This document shows, piece by piece, positions 38,801-48,600 of a stretch of DNA of 64,000 nt. Origin of the DNA: Halichondria panicea (Eukaryota; Porifera; Demospongiae; Suberitida; Halichondriidae). The notes below the pieces were generated by a model. That model was not told the DNA's origin. It worked only from the letters and a program-made list of their open reading frames with translations, and made no database searches. The number at the start of each line of letters is the position of its first letter. Within the stretch, counting starts at the first letter, position 1. A program made the translations under genes and the position numbers. Where the stretch lies: contig NC_087388.1 of NCBI RefSeq assembly GCF_963675165.1, positions 4,345,047-4,409,046 on the forward strand, in the 5' to 3' direction.

Positions 38801-41800
38801 TCTGGCTTTACGTTCACCTAAAGTGGGTGGGGTAGGAGGACTGAAACACATGTGCACTGTAAAATGACAGACTAAGTGTACTATACAGTGTATGATGTGG
38901 GTTGAGACATGGCTGAAATTGATACATGTACCTTGGAACAGTGAGGTACTAAACATCAAGCTAAACAGCAGCTTCATTGTGATTATAGTGCACTGTGTAA
39001 CTTACATGTATGTTGTTGCAAGGCTCAGATACATATACTATAGCTACCCTTTGAGTTAGGCTTTAAAAGTGTACATGCAGTGAAACCTGTCTGTTGGGCA
39101 AACCAACACAACTTATTGCATAACTTATAGCTAACATACATGCAGTACAAACTTACACACGCAGGCTACACATACACATAGGGCTCTTTAACCGAGCTGT
39201 ATTGTGGAGGTTGACCTAAGTGACCACAGCAGACAATTTTCACTGTGTGTACATGCGATACCTCGACACTTTCATAGGTCAGACAATAATTATCACACTC
39301 AAGACGTGTGGAAGTGAATACACCACACTCACCATGGTTCTCTGTTTGTCAGGAAGGTTGACCTTTATCAAACTCTTAGATATGCCCTGAGAGTCTTCAA
39401 TCGAGTGGGGGTCAAAGGTCGGGGGTGGGGCGTAAGATTGGGACGCTGTGAGGAGTCTGTGGTCAGGAGGTTGGTCTACAGGCAGGTGGAGAGAGTATCT
39501 GCTCCCAGGCGGACTCCTACATACATTTGTGTGTACATGAAACCTACTGTACAGGTACATTGTATACTGTATTACTAGCTAGTGAAAATCTTTACGAATA
39601 GCAGAAAATTGGTCACTTTGCGATCTAAGTTTTTTCGTTCTGCACCGATGTAGGCTCTTGCGATTATGTTTTTGTGAAGCAAACAACACTCATAAAATTA
39701 ATGATGTTCGATGCTCGCAAAACATTCTAGTAATACGGTACGTACGATTCTCTTAGGGCAATAGACAACAAGATACGCTTACTTGACAGTTGGAGATGGT
39801 GTGAGAAGCTCTGGAGAGTGGTCTAGCCCCTCCCCATTGTTGACACGCCCCTCGTTGACGGCTAGCAGGTATTTCTCCTTCAGATGATACTCTTCTAACT
39901 GTGCGTACAGCTCATTCTCCTCCTGGACGGAAAGATGTGGTGCAGTCAAACTCCATTATATATGCTTACACGTAATTATTAGCATGCATGCATACAGCTT
40001 CACTAGACATCCTTACACTAGTTATTGGCGTTAATTTATTTCATTACTAGCACTAGGTCATTCGGTTTATACGTTCAGGGACAACGCACCTATCACAAGT
40101 ATGCCCAGAGAAAAGTTCTAGTACAAAGTTAGACAGGTGTCTTGAGAAATGAGCATTAATTAACCAGCTAATTAGTATCAATTAATGCAAACATATCATT
40201 TCCAGCTATATCAAAACATTCAGCCAGACAATAACAAAGACCACCATTCCTTGAATACTCAAATACCACACATAACCACGAGCCACACTACAGGCAATAA
40301 CGACTACTAACGATGGAGTACAATTATAAAAGGGCACTAAAGTGAAATCTATTTACACCTTGGTCAGAGCAACAGTGGTACTAAAGAGGTGGCCTGCTAA
40401 CACATGCACAGGTTAAACACATGCTCTGTGGACTCGACTGCATTATAGAGGTCGGCCAGGTAGTGAGGTGACCACAATAGACAGGTTCAACTTGGTTACT
40501 ATTATCATAAATTAATATACACCCACCATTCATGCTAGCGATTTCTCTTATACACTTACCTCGACAACTATTGATGGTCTATTCTCGGGGAACATGGTTC
40601 CTATCTCATCCAGCTGTGTCTGAGTGCTGCGAATCATCTCACGGATATCCAGAATCTGCACGAACAAAGGCTATGTAAGCAACGTATACCGTATACCGTA
40701 TAGCTGGTAATTTTCGTGGGACAAAATATTCGTGGTTTTCGTGGTTGGAGGTCTGACCACGAATATTTTACCCACGAATGAAGCGACCTTGCAATTGCCT
40801 ACCTTTACCTACAATTCAAGCAGCAACCACGAAAATATTATCCACGAAATGTCTCAATATTGCTGAACCACGAATATTTTGTCCCCCGAAAATTACCCGC
40901 TATACGGTAGTACGTACAGTGTCAATTTTGGGGCCGTTTAGATAAAAATCGAAGAGAGTTAAAAGTTGGCACAGTGAGTTCAACACATCACCTGAAGAGC
41001 TCACTTCAAGCTTGCAGAAAATAATAAACCACTGCATGAACATGGACGTGAGGTATGGCCGATAAAAACATTAAAAACTTACATCACGATGATGACAAAC
41101 GAATTGTACAGTCATGAGCACATGCTAGGACAGCATCAACACACAGCACAGCTAGTAGGTGATGACTAATGCATGCACTTGTGGAGTCCCCCACACACCA
41201 CAATAAAGGCACAGGAAGGCAGTGAAGCGAGCTTTTAAAAGTAGTGACTATACTGACTAATGGACTAATGGGCATCCACTGAATAAGGTTGCTAATGACA
41301 TCGACACTTTCACTATATACAGACACATCGTCACATCACGTAAACAGTTGCCTACAGCTAAACTTGTTTACCCCTTACAACACAAACAGTTACATGTAAG
41401 CAACTATAGGGTATGCTGGGTTCCATTAACTAGAGTAAATGTCACACGCCATATTACATAGATGGGTAGAGAGTGAGAGAGACTTAGAGGTTGGGAACAA
41501 AACTACTCGACACTAAAAGCATATTCGAACTCTCGTGCATACCGGAAGATGCCAAAGTTTTAAGTGTTTTGACTAAATTTGTTTCCTTTGATAACACTTT
41601 CTCGTGGTGTGAAAACTGCTCCTTTCTATTTAGAAAATGTTGTTTGTTTGTATTTCTCTATCTAAACAAATTGCCCACCAACACAAATATTTAAGAATAT
41701 GTCACAGAAATACTACTATAGTGAAACCTGTCTATTGTGGTCACCCTGAAGTCTCTCTCTCAGGTTAATGGGTCCCAAAGTCTCCGTTTAACATGTGTTT

Positions 41801-44800
41801 CAACCTGCCTTAGTAGACTATCTCTTTATTACTACCCAAGTATGCATGAGCACTATAGACAATCGACTAAAAACAATGTGAAACGTTGCTAGGACAATAG
41901 CACTGCCAATCCTATGTACAACCAGTATCACAGTTCACAATATCACGCGTGTAGTTACAATACAAGGCTTACAATTACAAACGCGATGTTTACAGTCGAT
42001 CGTACAGTTCCCAGTAAATTGTCAGACAGGATTGATTTCATGTACACGCACTTATTGGAGTGTTGGTGACAGATTAAATTAAGAGTGACTACATTCTAAA
42101 CTCCTGTGAATCATGGGGAGGGATCACATGACAGGGGGTAATACCCCCCACAAAGAATGAACGCATATGCATAAAAAACAAGCCCAAAATACAAAAATGC
42201 TTTGACGATACTAAATCCTACACTGACAAGTACTATTTATAGCAACCATGCACGATCTAAATGGAACGTATTTACTCATTGTGTGGGAGGGGAGTTTCCC
42301 AATTCATAGCCAACAGGTCTCAATTAATTAGCTATCTAACAATGCACGGCAATAACTAATTACATTACCACAACATCAGAAGCAGTGTGAAGCTTTTAAC
42401 AGGAACTATTAGCGGTGCCTTTGTATGTAGTTCACAGGCTAGCAATCTCACACAGCTAGTAGCAGACTTGTAATCTAATTAAACAACACATCTTATAATT
42501 ATCGACAATAGCCTCAAAGGGTTGGTTACCCATGGCAACGCCCACAGAGGCTGGCAATCAGCTGTGAATTACAAGCACCCACCACCTAAAATGCACCAGG
42601 GAACGTTGTACATGTCAAACTCAATATAATTAATGGTCAACAATGTTTAGGAGGTGCCTCGTATAGCAGATAATTTCGGGGGGGGGGGGGCAAATATTTG
42701 TGGTTGAACAATATTTAGTCTGTTCGTGTATCTTACTTTCGTGGCTGCTGCTTGCACCGCAGGTGAAGGTTGTCAAGGTCGCTTCATTCGTGGGTAAAGT
42801 ATTTGTGCTGGGATTCAACCACGAAAACCACGAATTGTTTACCCCCAAATATTAACTGCTATACGGTACATAATGCAATTGATAATTATGAGTGACTCAC
42901 TATACATAATATGCGGCTGTGTTTGTACAATCATGTCACCAGTAGCAGTACACATAAACCAATGAGGTAGTAGCTATTTTTAGAAGAAGATGTGAACATG
43001 CACACACCTACGTGACCATGACACGTTGTTTGTGCTCTCAATAGCTGTTATTGCAAACACAAACACCATATTCCACAGCAGCACTGAATGCATACCACAC
43101 TACAACAATACATTGGCCACTTCCAATCATAGCAACAGCTACAAGCGTAGCTAGCGTGCGTGCCCTCAATTACCATAGCTACACTTACAACCACCTGACA
43201 CTCGATCACATATATACACTGTGTACACATAATACATACCACTCCAGTCCTAATGCACATTCCAAGTTGCATTTTTTCCATTCCAATAATCACTAATGAC
43301 TTGTTTGCACAGGATGACATGACCCACACACTAAACCTGAGATACCGTTAGTGATCTAATCAGACATTCAGGCTTCATAACATTTTCTTTATAACATTAT
43401 TTTGCATAGAGTTTATAATAACAAAAGTTTACTAGCTGGCACTGGAATAAACGCATGTGACGTATGCGCTGTAGCTACAAAGTGCACCACCCCCTCAAAA
43501 AATCACCGTCATGCAATGACATCACATCTGTTATTTGTTCAACACTTGCTTGAAATACACTCACTACAGCAAAAGATACGTAACTAATAATTAGTAGATA
43601 TAAACACAAGATGTCAACAGTATCCACCTATTGCGTCATTTGGGAACTAACTAAGACACCCCCAAACTCTTAAAAACATTACACTGACTCTGGATAACCC
43701 CTTACCATTGCAAAGGTATAACAATATTAACATCCTGTTTACAGCATCTTATTATAGGTTGCAATTGCATAACAACATCCTGAGGCATAAGGCAATGAGA
43801 TGTCAGGTAGATGATGTTGCAGCTGAAGTGGAATGTTCAAATATGGCTAAGTTTTGGCTGAGGTTGACACAATGTGTGTACATGCATTTTTCTACATTGA
43901 GTCTCTGCTCACTAAGCAACCATTTGCACAGCTGGAAGAAAGTTTTAAATCACACTTAAAGAGCAGAAAGAAATGAGGGAGAAATAATTTCCCCTACTAT
44001 AATCATTTCCGTAACATATGCAGAAAGATTATCAGTTAGTCAAAAAGGGGTGTATTAAACATAATATCCTTTGATGTGGTGGAGCTTATACAGATTCAAC
44101 CAGTGACAAGAAGTTATAGGGAAGCTTTGATAGTCTCAGCTATACAAGCATTATAAATCAGTTTCTTTCACAGTGAAAAAACACAGCTCATACACAGCTC
44201 ATAAACGCCCAGTTTTTAAAGCTTTGATGAAAGGGTCGATCAATGTCTTCATGAGAGCATACATGTAGGAAGTTGGTCAATGATCTGGCAACCAATCTGA
44301 TGGAACAAAGAGCCACCAAGCGAAATCATGCACCACCATTAGCCACCCCTATAAGAAGTCTCCACAACAAGGCAGTTAGGGTGTATAACTATAGTACACA
44401 GCTAGTACATCGCTTTGTATGCGGCACAACTTCATTTATGCTAGCACACAGTGAGTGAGTGACACTACAATACATAGTTCAATACTCAACTGCAACTGTC
44501 AGTGATCATATATCATTTGGAACAACTTTTAACTTTTAACTGCACGTGGGGACAACTGTCGTTAGTAACATTATCAAGAGAGGGAGGATCAAGTTACTGA
44601 CAATAGATGGAGAGCAATTAGTGACAAAGCTGTAAAACAGAAATGGACACCAAATTCAGGCGATAACATCCTAACAACAATGGACACAGAGAAATGCTCT
44701 CCTAGCTTAATTACACACAGTCTGTCACTGGTTTAGTGGTTGATTAATTAATCGATGCTCAAAAAGGACATCACCTATAGCTATAAAAGCATCATTAATT

Positions 44801-45314
44801 TATTTGAGAAGCATGACATGATTTATTACGTGTGCTGCACTGCTGGTTTGCTTTGTAATTCATTAAAACTCCCAACACCTGGGAGAATAACTATTGTAGG
44901 CTTGTTAGCCAGAGGGTCGTTAATTTGATGGGCTATATTTAGAGCAATGTTTATCAGCGTCTGAAAAACAACAGTCCAACAGTTCCAAGGCCAGACAATG
45001 AAAGGTATAGCTTGGTGCTGTATGTGGCAACATGAATCTACATGTTTTATACAAGCTAATGTATGCATTTACTACAAAAACTACACAAAAACAACAAGAA
45101 ATTTACAAGATCTTGTAGTTAAAATAACAACAACAAAAAGCCACAAATTGGCTTTAGGTTAAGGTTGTAGACTGTTTAGTAGTTCACAATATGTCCTATA
45201 GAGCTAAGGGCAACAGTTATTAAAGCTAGCTGCAAAGCTGTATTAAAATCATATTTCTGTGGTTGCACTTACCTCCTGCGTTGGAGAGCATGGAGGGCCA
45301 GGACTGTCAGCCAT
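17848..45314 (-). CDS. RAF serine/threonine kinase (A/B/C-Raf orthologue), 933 aa
   Basis: Twenty-two exons on the minus strand: 45314-45273, 40655-40560, 39922-39783, 39516-39333, 38817-38659, 38476-38414, 38189-38122, 37887-37795, 37530-37363, 36947-36786, 25165-25091, 24853-24730, 24515-24355, 23655-23391, 23244-23133, 22587-22503, 21384-21208, 20246-20200, 19917-19796, 19165-19034, 18781-18647, 18039-17848. All phases agree; 2802 nt. Domains: B-Raf-specific N-terminal region (about 15-60), Ras-binding domain (143-205, [11 protein letters not shown]), C1 zinc finger (about 225-272), Ser-rich hinge with RSTSTP (14-3-3-type site), kinase 612-870 with GSGSFG 624-629, K643, HRD 734-736, DFG 754-756 and LATV after DFG (V760 matches B-Raf V600). 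The tail has KRSNSEP, the C-terminal 14-3-3 site. It acts between Ras and MEK. Introns 1 (4.6 kb) and 10 (11.6 kb) are very large for this window. Confidence 0.95.
18343..18585. mobile_element. CCGTATAGCGGG-family MITE (RAF intron 21)
   Basis: It runs from TACGTATAGCGGGAAATTT to TGCTATACAGTA near 18585 and shares GGGAGAAACTCCCACGCAC with 16743-16875. It sits between RAF exons 21 and 22. Confidence 0.55.
20376..21150. repeat. Interspersed repeat, family H, copy 1 (RAF intron)
   Basis: Starts near CTAGAGCACTAAAGTGCAAA and ends GGCCGCCCACGCGCCTCGGG. The same order of blocks occurs at 35259-35875. An internal segment (AGTGACCCTGTTCCATTGTT) is locally duplicated at 20678-20745, and the TTTTGCTCG segment at 20810 is repeated at 20955. 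It lies between RAF exons 17 and 18. Confidence 0.75.
21655..22503. repeat. 60-bp tandem array (about 14 units) in a RAF intron
   Basis: The unit is 60 bp, with fixed landmarks AGTACGTACCGCGTCACGAG and CAGTTTAGCATTAGGG; some units carry a 2-bp CA insertion, and variants (CACGTTACGAG, TTTAGG) alternate in the last third. Because 60 divides by 3, long repetitive reading frames appear on the plus strand; these are not genes. The array ends within a few bases of the 3' splice donor of RAF exon 16 (22503). Confidence 0.95.
25600..26890. repeat. Diverged GCCAGAAGCCTGA repeats plus one MITE
   Basis: Blocks with CATGCAGCCAGAAGCCTGAA and TTTGGTCAACTGTACTTTAG recur at about 25660-25940 and 26740-26880. 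A CCGTATAGC-type MITE (25957-26192, with TATAGCGCGAAATTTTCG and its inverse) sits among them. This is the start of RAF intron 10 as read on the plus strand. Confidence 0.65.
27382..27388 (+). promoter_or_regulatory. TATA box of the nested gene at 27441
   Basis: TATAAAA lies 53 bp before the start codon. A transcription start about 30 bp downstream would give a short 5' UTR. This supports an independent promoter inside the RAF intron. Confidence 0.6.
27441..28086 (+). CDS. Secreted PLAT-like protein, nested in RAF intron 10 (191 aa)
   Basis: Exons 27441-27528 and 27599-28086 join in phase 1 (576 nt). Residues 1-20 are a signal peptide ([20 protein letters not shown]). The rest reads like a single PLAT/LH2 beta-sandwich: [15 protein letters not shown] (strand and turn), NKGDLWTY, then [19 protein letters not shown], the usual late PLAT signature, and NRWIDGD. 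There is no TM segment, so it is probably released. It has a TATA box of its own and lies antisense to RAF. It shares order of motifs and intron phase with the gene at 30860. The domain call comes from the motif pattern only. Confidence 0.8.
28964..29125. mobile_element. Family F repeat, copy 2 (partial)
   Basis: Matches the middle of 1757-2080: TTGCCAGTGCTTGTTATGAG, ATTGCACGAGTAGCC, then GCCGCGGCCGTTATTCGAA. Shorter than the other two copies. Confidence 0.6.
29849..30392. mobile_element. CATAGAT-TIR element, copy 3 (544 bp)
   Basis: The inner TIR GGGATTGGAAACGGAAGT has its inverse ACTTCCGTTTCCAATCCC at 30355-30372. The flanking 7-mer GTCAAAG is exact (29842-29848, 30393-30399). The left tip has lost a few bases compared with the right tip. 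Non-coding. Confidence 0.82.
30860..31576 (+). CDS. Secreted PLAT-like protein with KR cleavage site, nested in RAF intron 10 (179 aa)
   Basis: Exons 30860-31010 and 31188-31576 join in phase 1 (540 nt). A signal peptide (1-18, [18 protein letters not shown]) is followed by an acidic propeptide ending HLVKR, a dibasic site for furin-type cleavage. The mature part resembles the protein at 27441: HEFWIRAEG (strand), then [16 protein letters not shown] (PLAT-like signature) and [10 protein letters not shown]. The two are likely old tandem duplicates; identity is low by eye. TATTTAAG at about 30778 is a possible TATA element. It is on the strand opposite to RAF and inside its largest intron. Confidence 0.8.
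33080..33163. mobile_element. Solo right end of a CATAGAT-TIR element
   Basis: CTCTTATCTATG at 33152-33163, preceded by CCTCGATTAACACCGCGG, which resembles the interior of the copies at 29849 and 46331. No left end was found. Confidence 0.4.
33700..34720. repeat. Irregular array of GCCAGAAGCCTGA-type repeats
   Basis: Units of roughly 70-90 bp with GCAGCCAGAAGCCTGAGGCA, AATGGTCCAATCCC and TGTACACTAGGCCATA recur at least seven times, diverged. Related single blocks occur at 25600-26890. The array ends about 50 bp before the TATA box of the gene at 34903. Confidence 0.8.
34774..34781 (+). promoter_or_regulatory. TATA-like box of the nested gene at 34903
   Basis: TATATAAA lies 122 bp upstream of the start codon, beyond the repeat array. 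The assignment is by sequence only. Confidence 0.45.
34903..36568 (+). CDS. Secreted Cys-containing protein, nested in RAF intron 10 (210 aa)
   Basis: Exons 34903-35159 and 36193-36568 join in phase 2 (633 nt). The donor at 35160 (GTACAT) is chosen over the nearer GTACGT at 35156 because only it keeps the frame. A signal peptide (1-18, [18 protein letters not shown]) and a propeptide ending IVKR precede a mature region with several cysteines and N-glycosylation sites (NIT, NNT). The second exon is rich in alternating hydrophobic residues ([18 protein letters not shown]), suggesting beta structure. I recognise no family. The intron contains family H repeat copy 2. The layout (signal, acidic pro-region, KR, mature domain) resembles the neighbour at 30860. 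Confidence 0.75.
35259..35875. repeat. Interspersed repeat, family H, copy 2
   Basis: Same block order as 20376-21150, from TAGAGCACTAAAGTGCAAAC to GGCCGCCCACGCGCCTCGGG. Unlike copy 1 it contains a long hairpin, 35552-35579 paired with 35599-35626 (28 bp, one mismatch). It lies in the intron of the gene at 34903. Confidence 0.75.
40695..40908. mobile_element. CCGTATAGCGGG-type MITE (RAF intron 1)
   Basis: ACCGTATAGCTGGTAATTTT at the left and AAAATTACCCGCTATACGGT at the right are inverted repeats. The interior has repeated CACGAATATTTT. Non-coding. Confidence 0.8.
40909..45272. other. RAF intron 1 (most of it)
   Basis: No exon or gene is supported. It includes a CCGTATAGC-type MITE at 42659-42867 with a G11-12 run at the left. 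Several short frames here have no splice partners or known motifs. Confidence 0.5.
42659..42867. mobile_element. CCGTATAGCGGG-type MITE (RAF intron 1), diverged
   Basis: CGTATAGCAGATAATTTCGG at the left and TAACTGCTATACGGT at the right are an imperfect inverted repeat, with inner CCACGAAAACCACGAA. Non-coding. Confidence 0.65.
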
Positions 45315-45623
45315 TTTACGATGCTGTTTAATAGGGTGCTTTCATCGAATAGCAAAGCAGCAGACTGGCGATAAATCTAGCTTGACCTCTATGCTTTGGC
45401 TGTCTTGTTGTCTGACATGACACTCAGTTGTACATAGTGTGGGTGGGTCTTCACAAAAATAGTGCTACTGCAATGTCGTCACAATCCGTAAAGTTCACAT
45501 TTTTAAAATTTTGAAGCCATAGATTATTACTCAGTCTAGTCTAGTCACCTCACCATAGAGTAGTCTATCTATGTCCTCACCACTTGCCTTGTGTCTCAGT
45601 GCAACCTACTGAGATAAGATTTG
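45315..45623. promoter_or_regulatory. Shared 309-bp region between RAF and GPC acyltransferase starts
   Basis: The RAF start codon (minus) and the acyltransferase start codon (plus) are 309 bp apart and diverge. No clear TATA box is seen on either side, so a bidirectional TATA-less promoter is the simplest reading. Extra 5' non-coding exons cannot be excluded. Confidence 0.5.
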
Positions 45624-48600
45624 ATGGCCACTACTGATCCCTCCAGAGCTGGTACATCTATAATTAAAGATCACCGGCCATCAGCCTGAATTAAACTCGC
45701 CACAGAAAAGCACAAGTGGTTGCGGGCACAAGTGTGGCATACCAAGTGTGTCATAAGTGGAATCCCCAACTGGCGTTATATCTTATTGATTGTGGTTGAC
45801 TATGAGTGCCCGTATCTAGTGGATTGTCCGATTATAAAATCTAGGAAAGATAAATATAATGATTGAATACTATACAACAATAGTGTGTATAACTTCTCCT
45901 CTCATGCAGTAATACATATAAAACCCATAGGTGAAGTCGCTGATTCAGAAGTAGAACAACTGATAGATGGATCAGACTATTTGGACCTGGACCTTGTTGA
46001 TCTGAACCGGGAAGACTACAATGACATAGTGACTATCCTCAAACTGAATGATGTGCTCAGAGACAAACTGGCATTCACTGTGAGTTAGGGCCTAGAGGAA
46101 GCATGCATGTAGCAGGTCCGGGTAAACGTTATATTTGCAGAAGAGGCTAATTGATTTGGGCCTATAATACATAGTTACTTTATATAGGACTACATCATTA
46201 GCCACCCTATAGGCAATGATTTCAAGGGGAGAATTGAAAACAATCCGGTATATAGTAGAAGAGATGGCCAAGACTCCTCTAATTATTTAGGCTATACTAA
46301 TCATGTTCCCAGCATTATAGTTCCCTACATCATAGATAAAAGAGAGAAATGGATAGGAAACACTTAGCGCCTTGAAAACTATCCGCGTTTCCCCCGGGAT
46401 TCATTCGAGGCCGCCTACTGTACATGGAAAAAAATGGCCAAAAACACAAAAAGAGACAAATGATTGTCTTACTGTCAGTGTGAGAACCCTGCTGCTAAAC
46501 TTTTACTTCTGTTTAATACTTGAGGCTATATGACACACAGTACACTACTTATGTAGGTTGTTCTAGCTGTATTATAGGTGTTATTGGTACAAGAAACATC
46601 CTAAGTAGTGAAAGCAATGTTTCTGTACCTCTAGCTACTTCTTAGCAATCCCAAAAAAGTTTCTATTATTTCCAAATGATACCTAGTATAAAGGGACATT
46701 AAATTGAAGTGGTAGGGAGACTTGGAAAGGTCTGAATTTTTCAAAACAGCCATAGAAGTAGTTTTCATGGGGGTTTGGGAGCGAAACACGGCTGTATCTT
46801 AGCTCAGTGTATGTATTTTATATGCAGCTTATGGGATCACGTGATCCGTTTCCTATCCATTTCTCTCTTTTATCTATGCCTACATCATGATTATAGTAAT
46901 AGTACTAGGTCATTAATTTTGAAGATTTCTCCAGTGATGGTGATCCAAGCAAATAATTAGTAATTAATTAGTGTGAGGTTTTATAGATACTTCCAAGAGT
47001 TCATGATACTTCTTATTGACAGAACTGCAATTGTAATTATAAGCTGTACATTTACAATAATTATGGGCGTAACTTTAATTTCTTTGTTTTTCCTTCTCTC
47101 TATAATAGGTATTCTCAATGAACATTTTCTTCACCTGTTTTCTGGTTGGCTATGTTCCAAACTATTTCTACATCTGGTACACTGGGGTAAGTCACCACGC
47201 CAAAATAATGATCATCATTATACTAGCTGCCAGCAATAAACGAACAGGGTGTCATACAGGGGGGGAGGGCCGGGGGATATTCCCCTCCATAAAATTTGCA
47301 TTCAGGTACTAGTTGGGGGCAATTTTACATACTAACAGGGTATTGAAATAACAGTTGACCTTTTTTTTAGCGAAATTTTCTCTTATTTCCCCCCTCTACT
47401 TCAAAATCCTGTATGACACCCTGACAAATGTACTGTAAAAATGGCTATTAAAACAGCAATAGAACCAATAGCCAGTTACTGTATACCAGTTATAGACGGG
47501 TAGTAATTTTGCTTTTAGAGTACTAATTTTGGCGGATTTGCAGTAAGCACAATAATTTATTTGTCAAAAGATGAGTTTTTAAGGTTGAATGTAAGTTTGG
47601 GAGTCAGATACAGATGAAACAATGCTACATATCTGGCTTGCTTAGCATGCTCTCAAAAGTACATTTTCATGTTGATTCATAATGCATTTAGCGCGGTTTA
47701 GCATTAATTACAAATTCACTAAAATTAGTACCAGTTTATAATAGGTAGTCTCTATTTCCCATATAACTGTCGTATGTTTGAAAACTATGCCTGCCAGCCA
47801 CATATACGACCTCCCGCCCACCTCCCACCCACCCATAGAAAGCAGTGGTCCTCCTCTCCTATCGATGGTACACATACAAACAACTCGGATTCCACTATTT
47901 CCTCTTTGATTTTTGCTACTTTACAAACGTCCTCATCCTTATCTACCTGTGGCTACCCTCCAGCCTCCTGGGAGACTACTGGCGGGGGGCATTGTTTGTT
48001 GGTATTTTCAGCTTCTCGTTTGGTCCCCTCCTAAGCGGTATATTGCTGTGGAGGAATTCCCTGGTGCCCCACTCGACTGACAAGATGACCTCACTCTTCA
48101 TACACATTTCACCTGTCATGGCTCTTTGGGGAATTAGATGGTGAGCTACGTATATAGTTAATTCGGGTTTCATAAATTTTGTGACATGATTTCAAGGATC
48201 CTGCTTTCGTTTTTGTTTCCAAATAGTACTGGCCCACCCTTTTTCCAAATAGTACTTGATACTTGGTGTGTGTCATATAGGATCTAGCCAACACATGCAT
48301 GTCTCTCACGTTGTAGCTTGAAAGGTTTCTTATCTCCAGGTTTTCGACGGAGGAGCAGGGTTTTCCCCTTTGCTCTGAGCCCACCGTCCCAGGTCCGAGA
48401 GGTTGTGATCATGTGACCATGACTGACGCTGTCTATGTGCCTATTTTCCTGTACGCCATGTGGCAAATCATGTACATCGTAGTGGTGAGGTTTAGAAAAT
48501 GACGCATGACCTTTTTTGGGCCTCGAAAAAATGCAATTGCAAGTGTACAATATAATTATGATAACGTGCATTGTGCAAAAGCCTTTCTGGTGTACAACTA

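Noticed and set aside
43048-43329. Cys-rich minus-strand frame in RAF intron 1
   Set aside because: Repetitive low-complexity composition, no splice signals and no family pattern.
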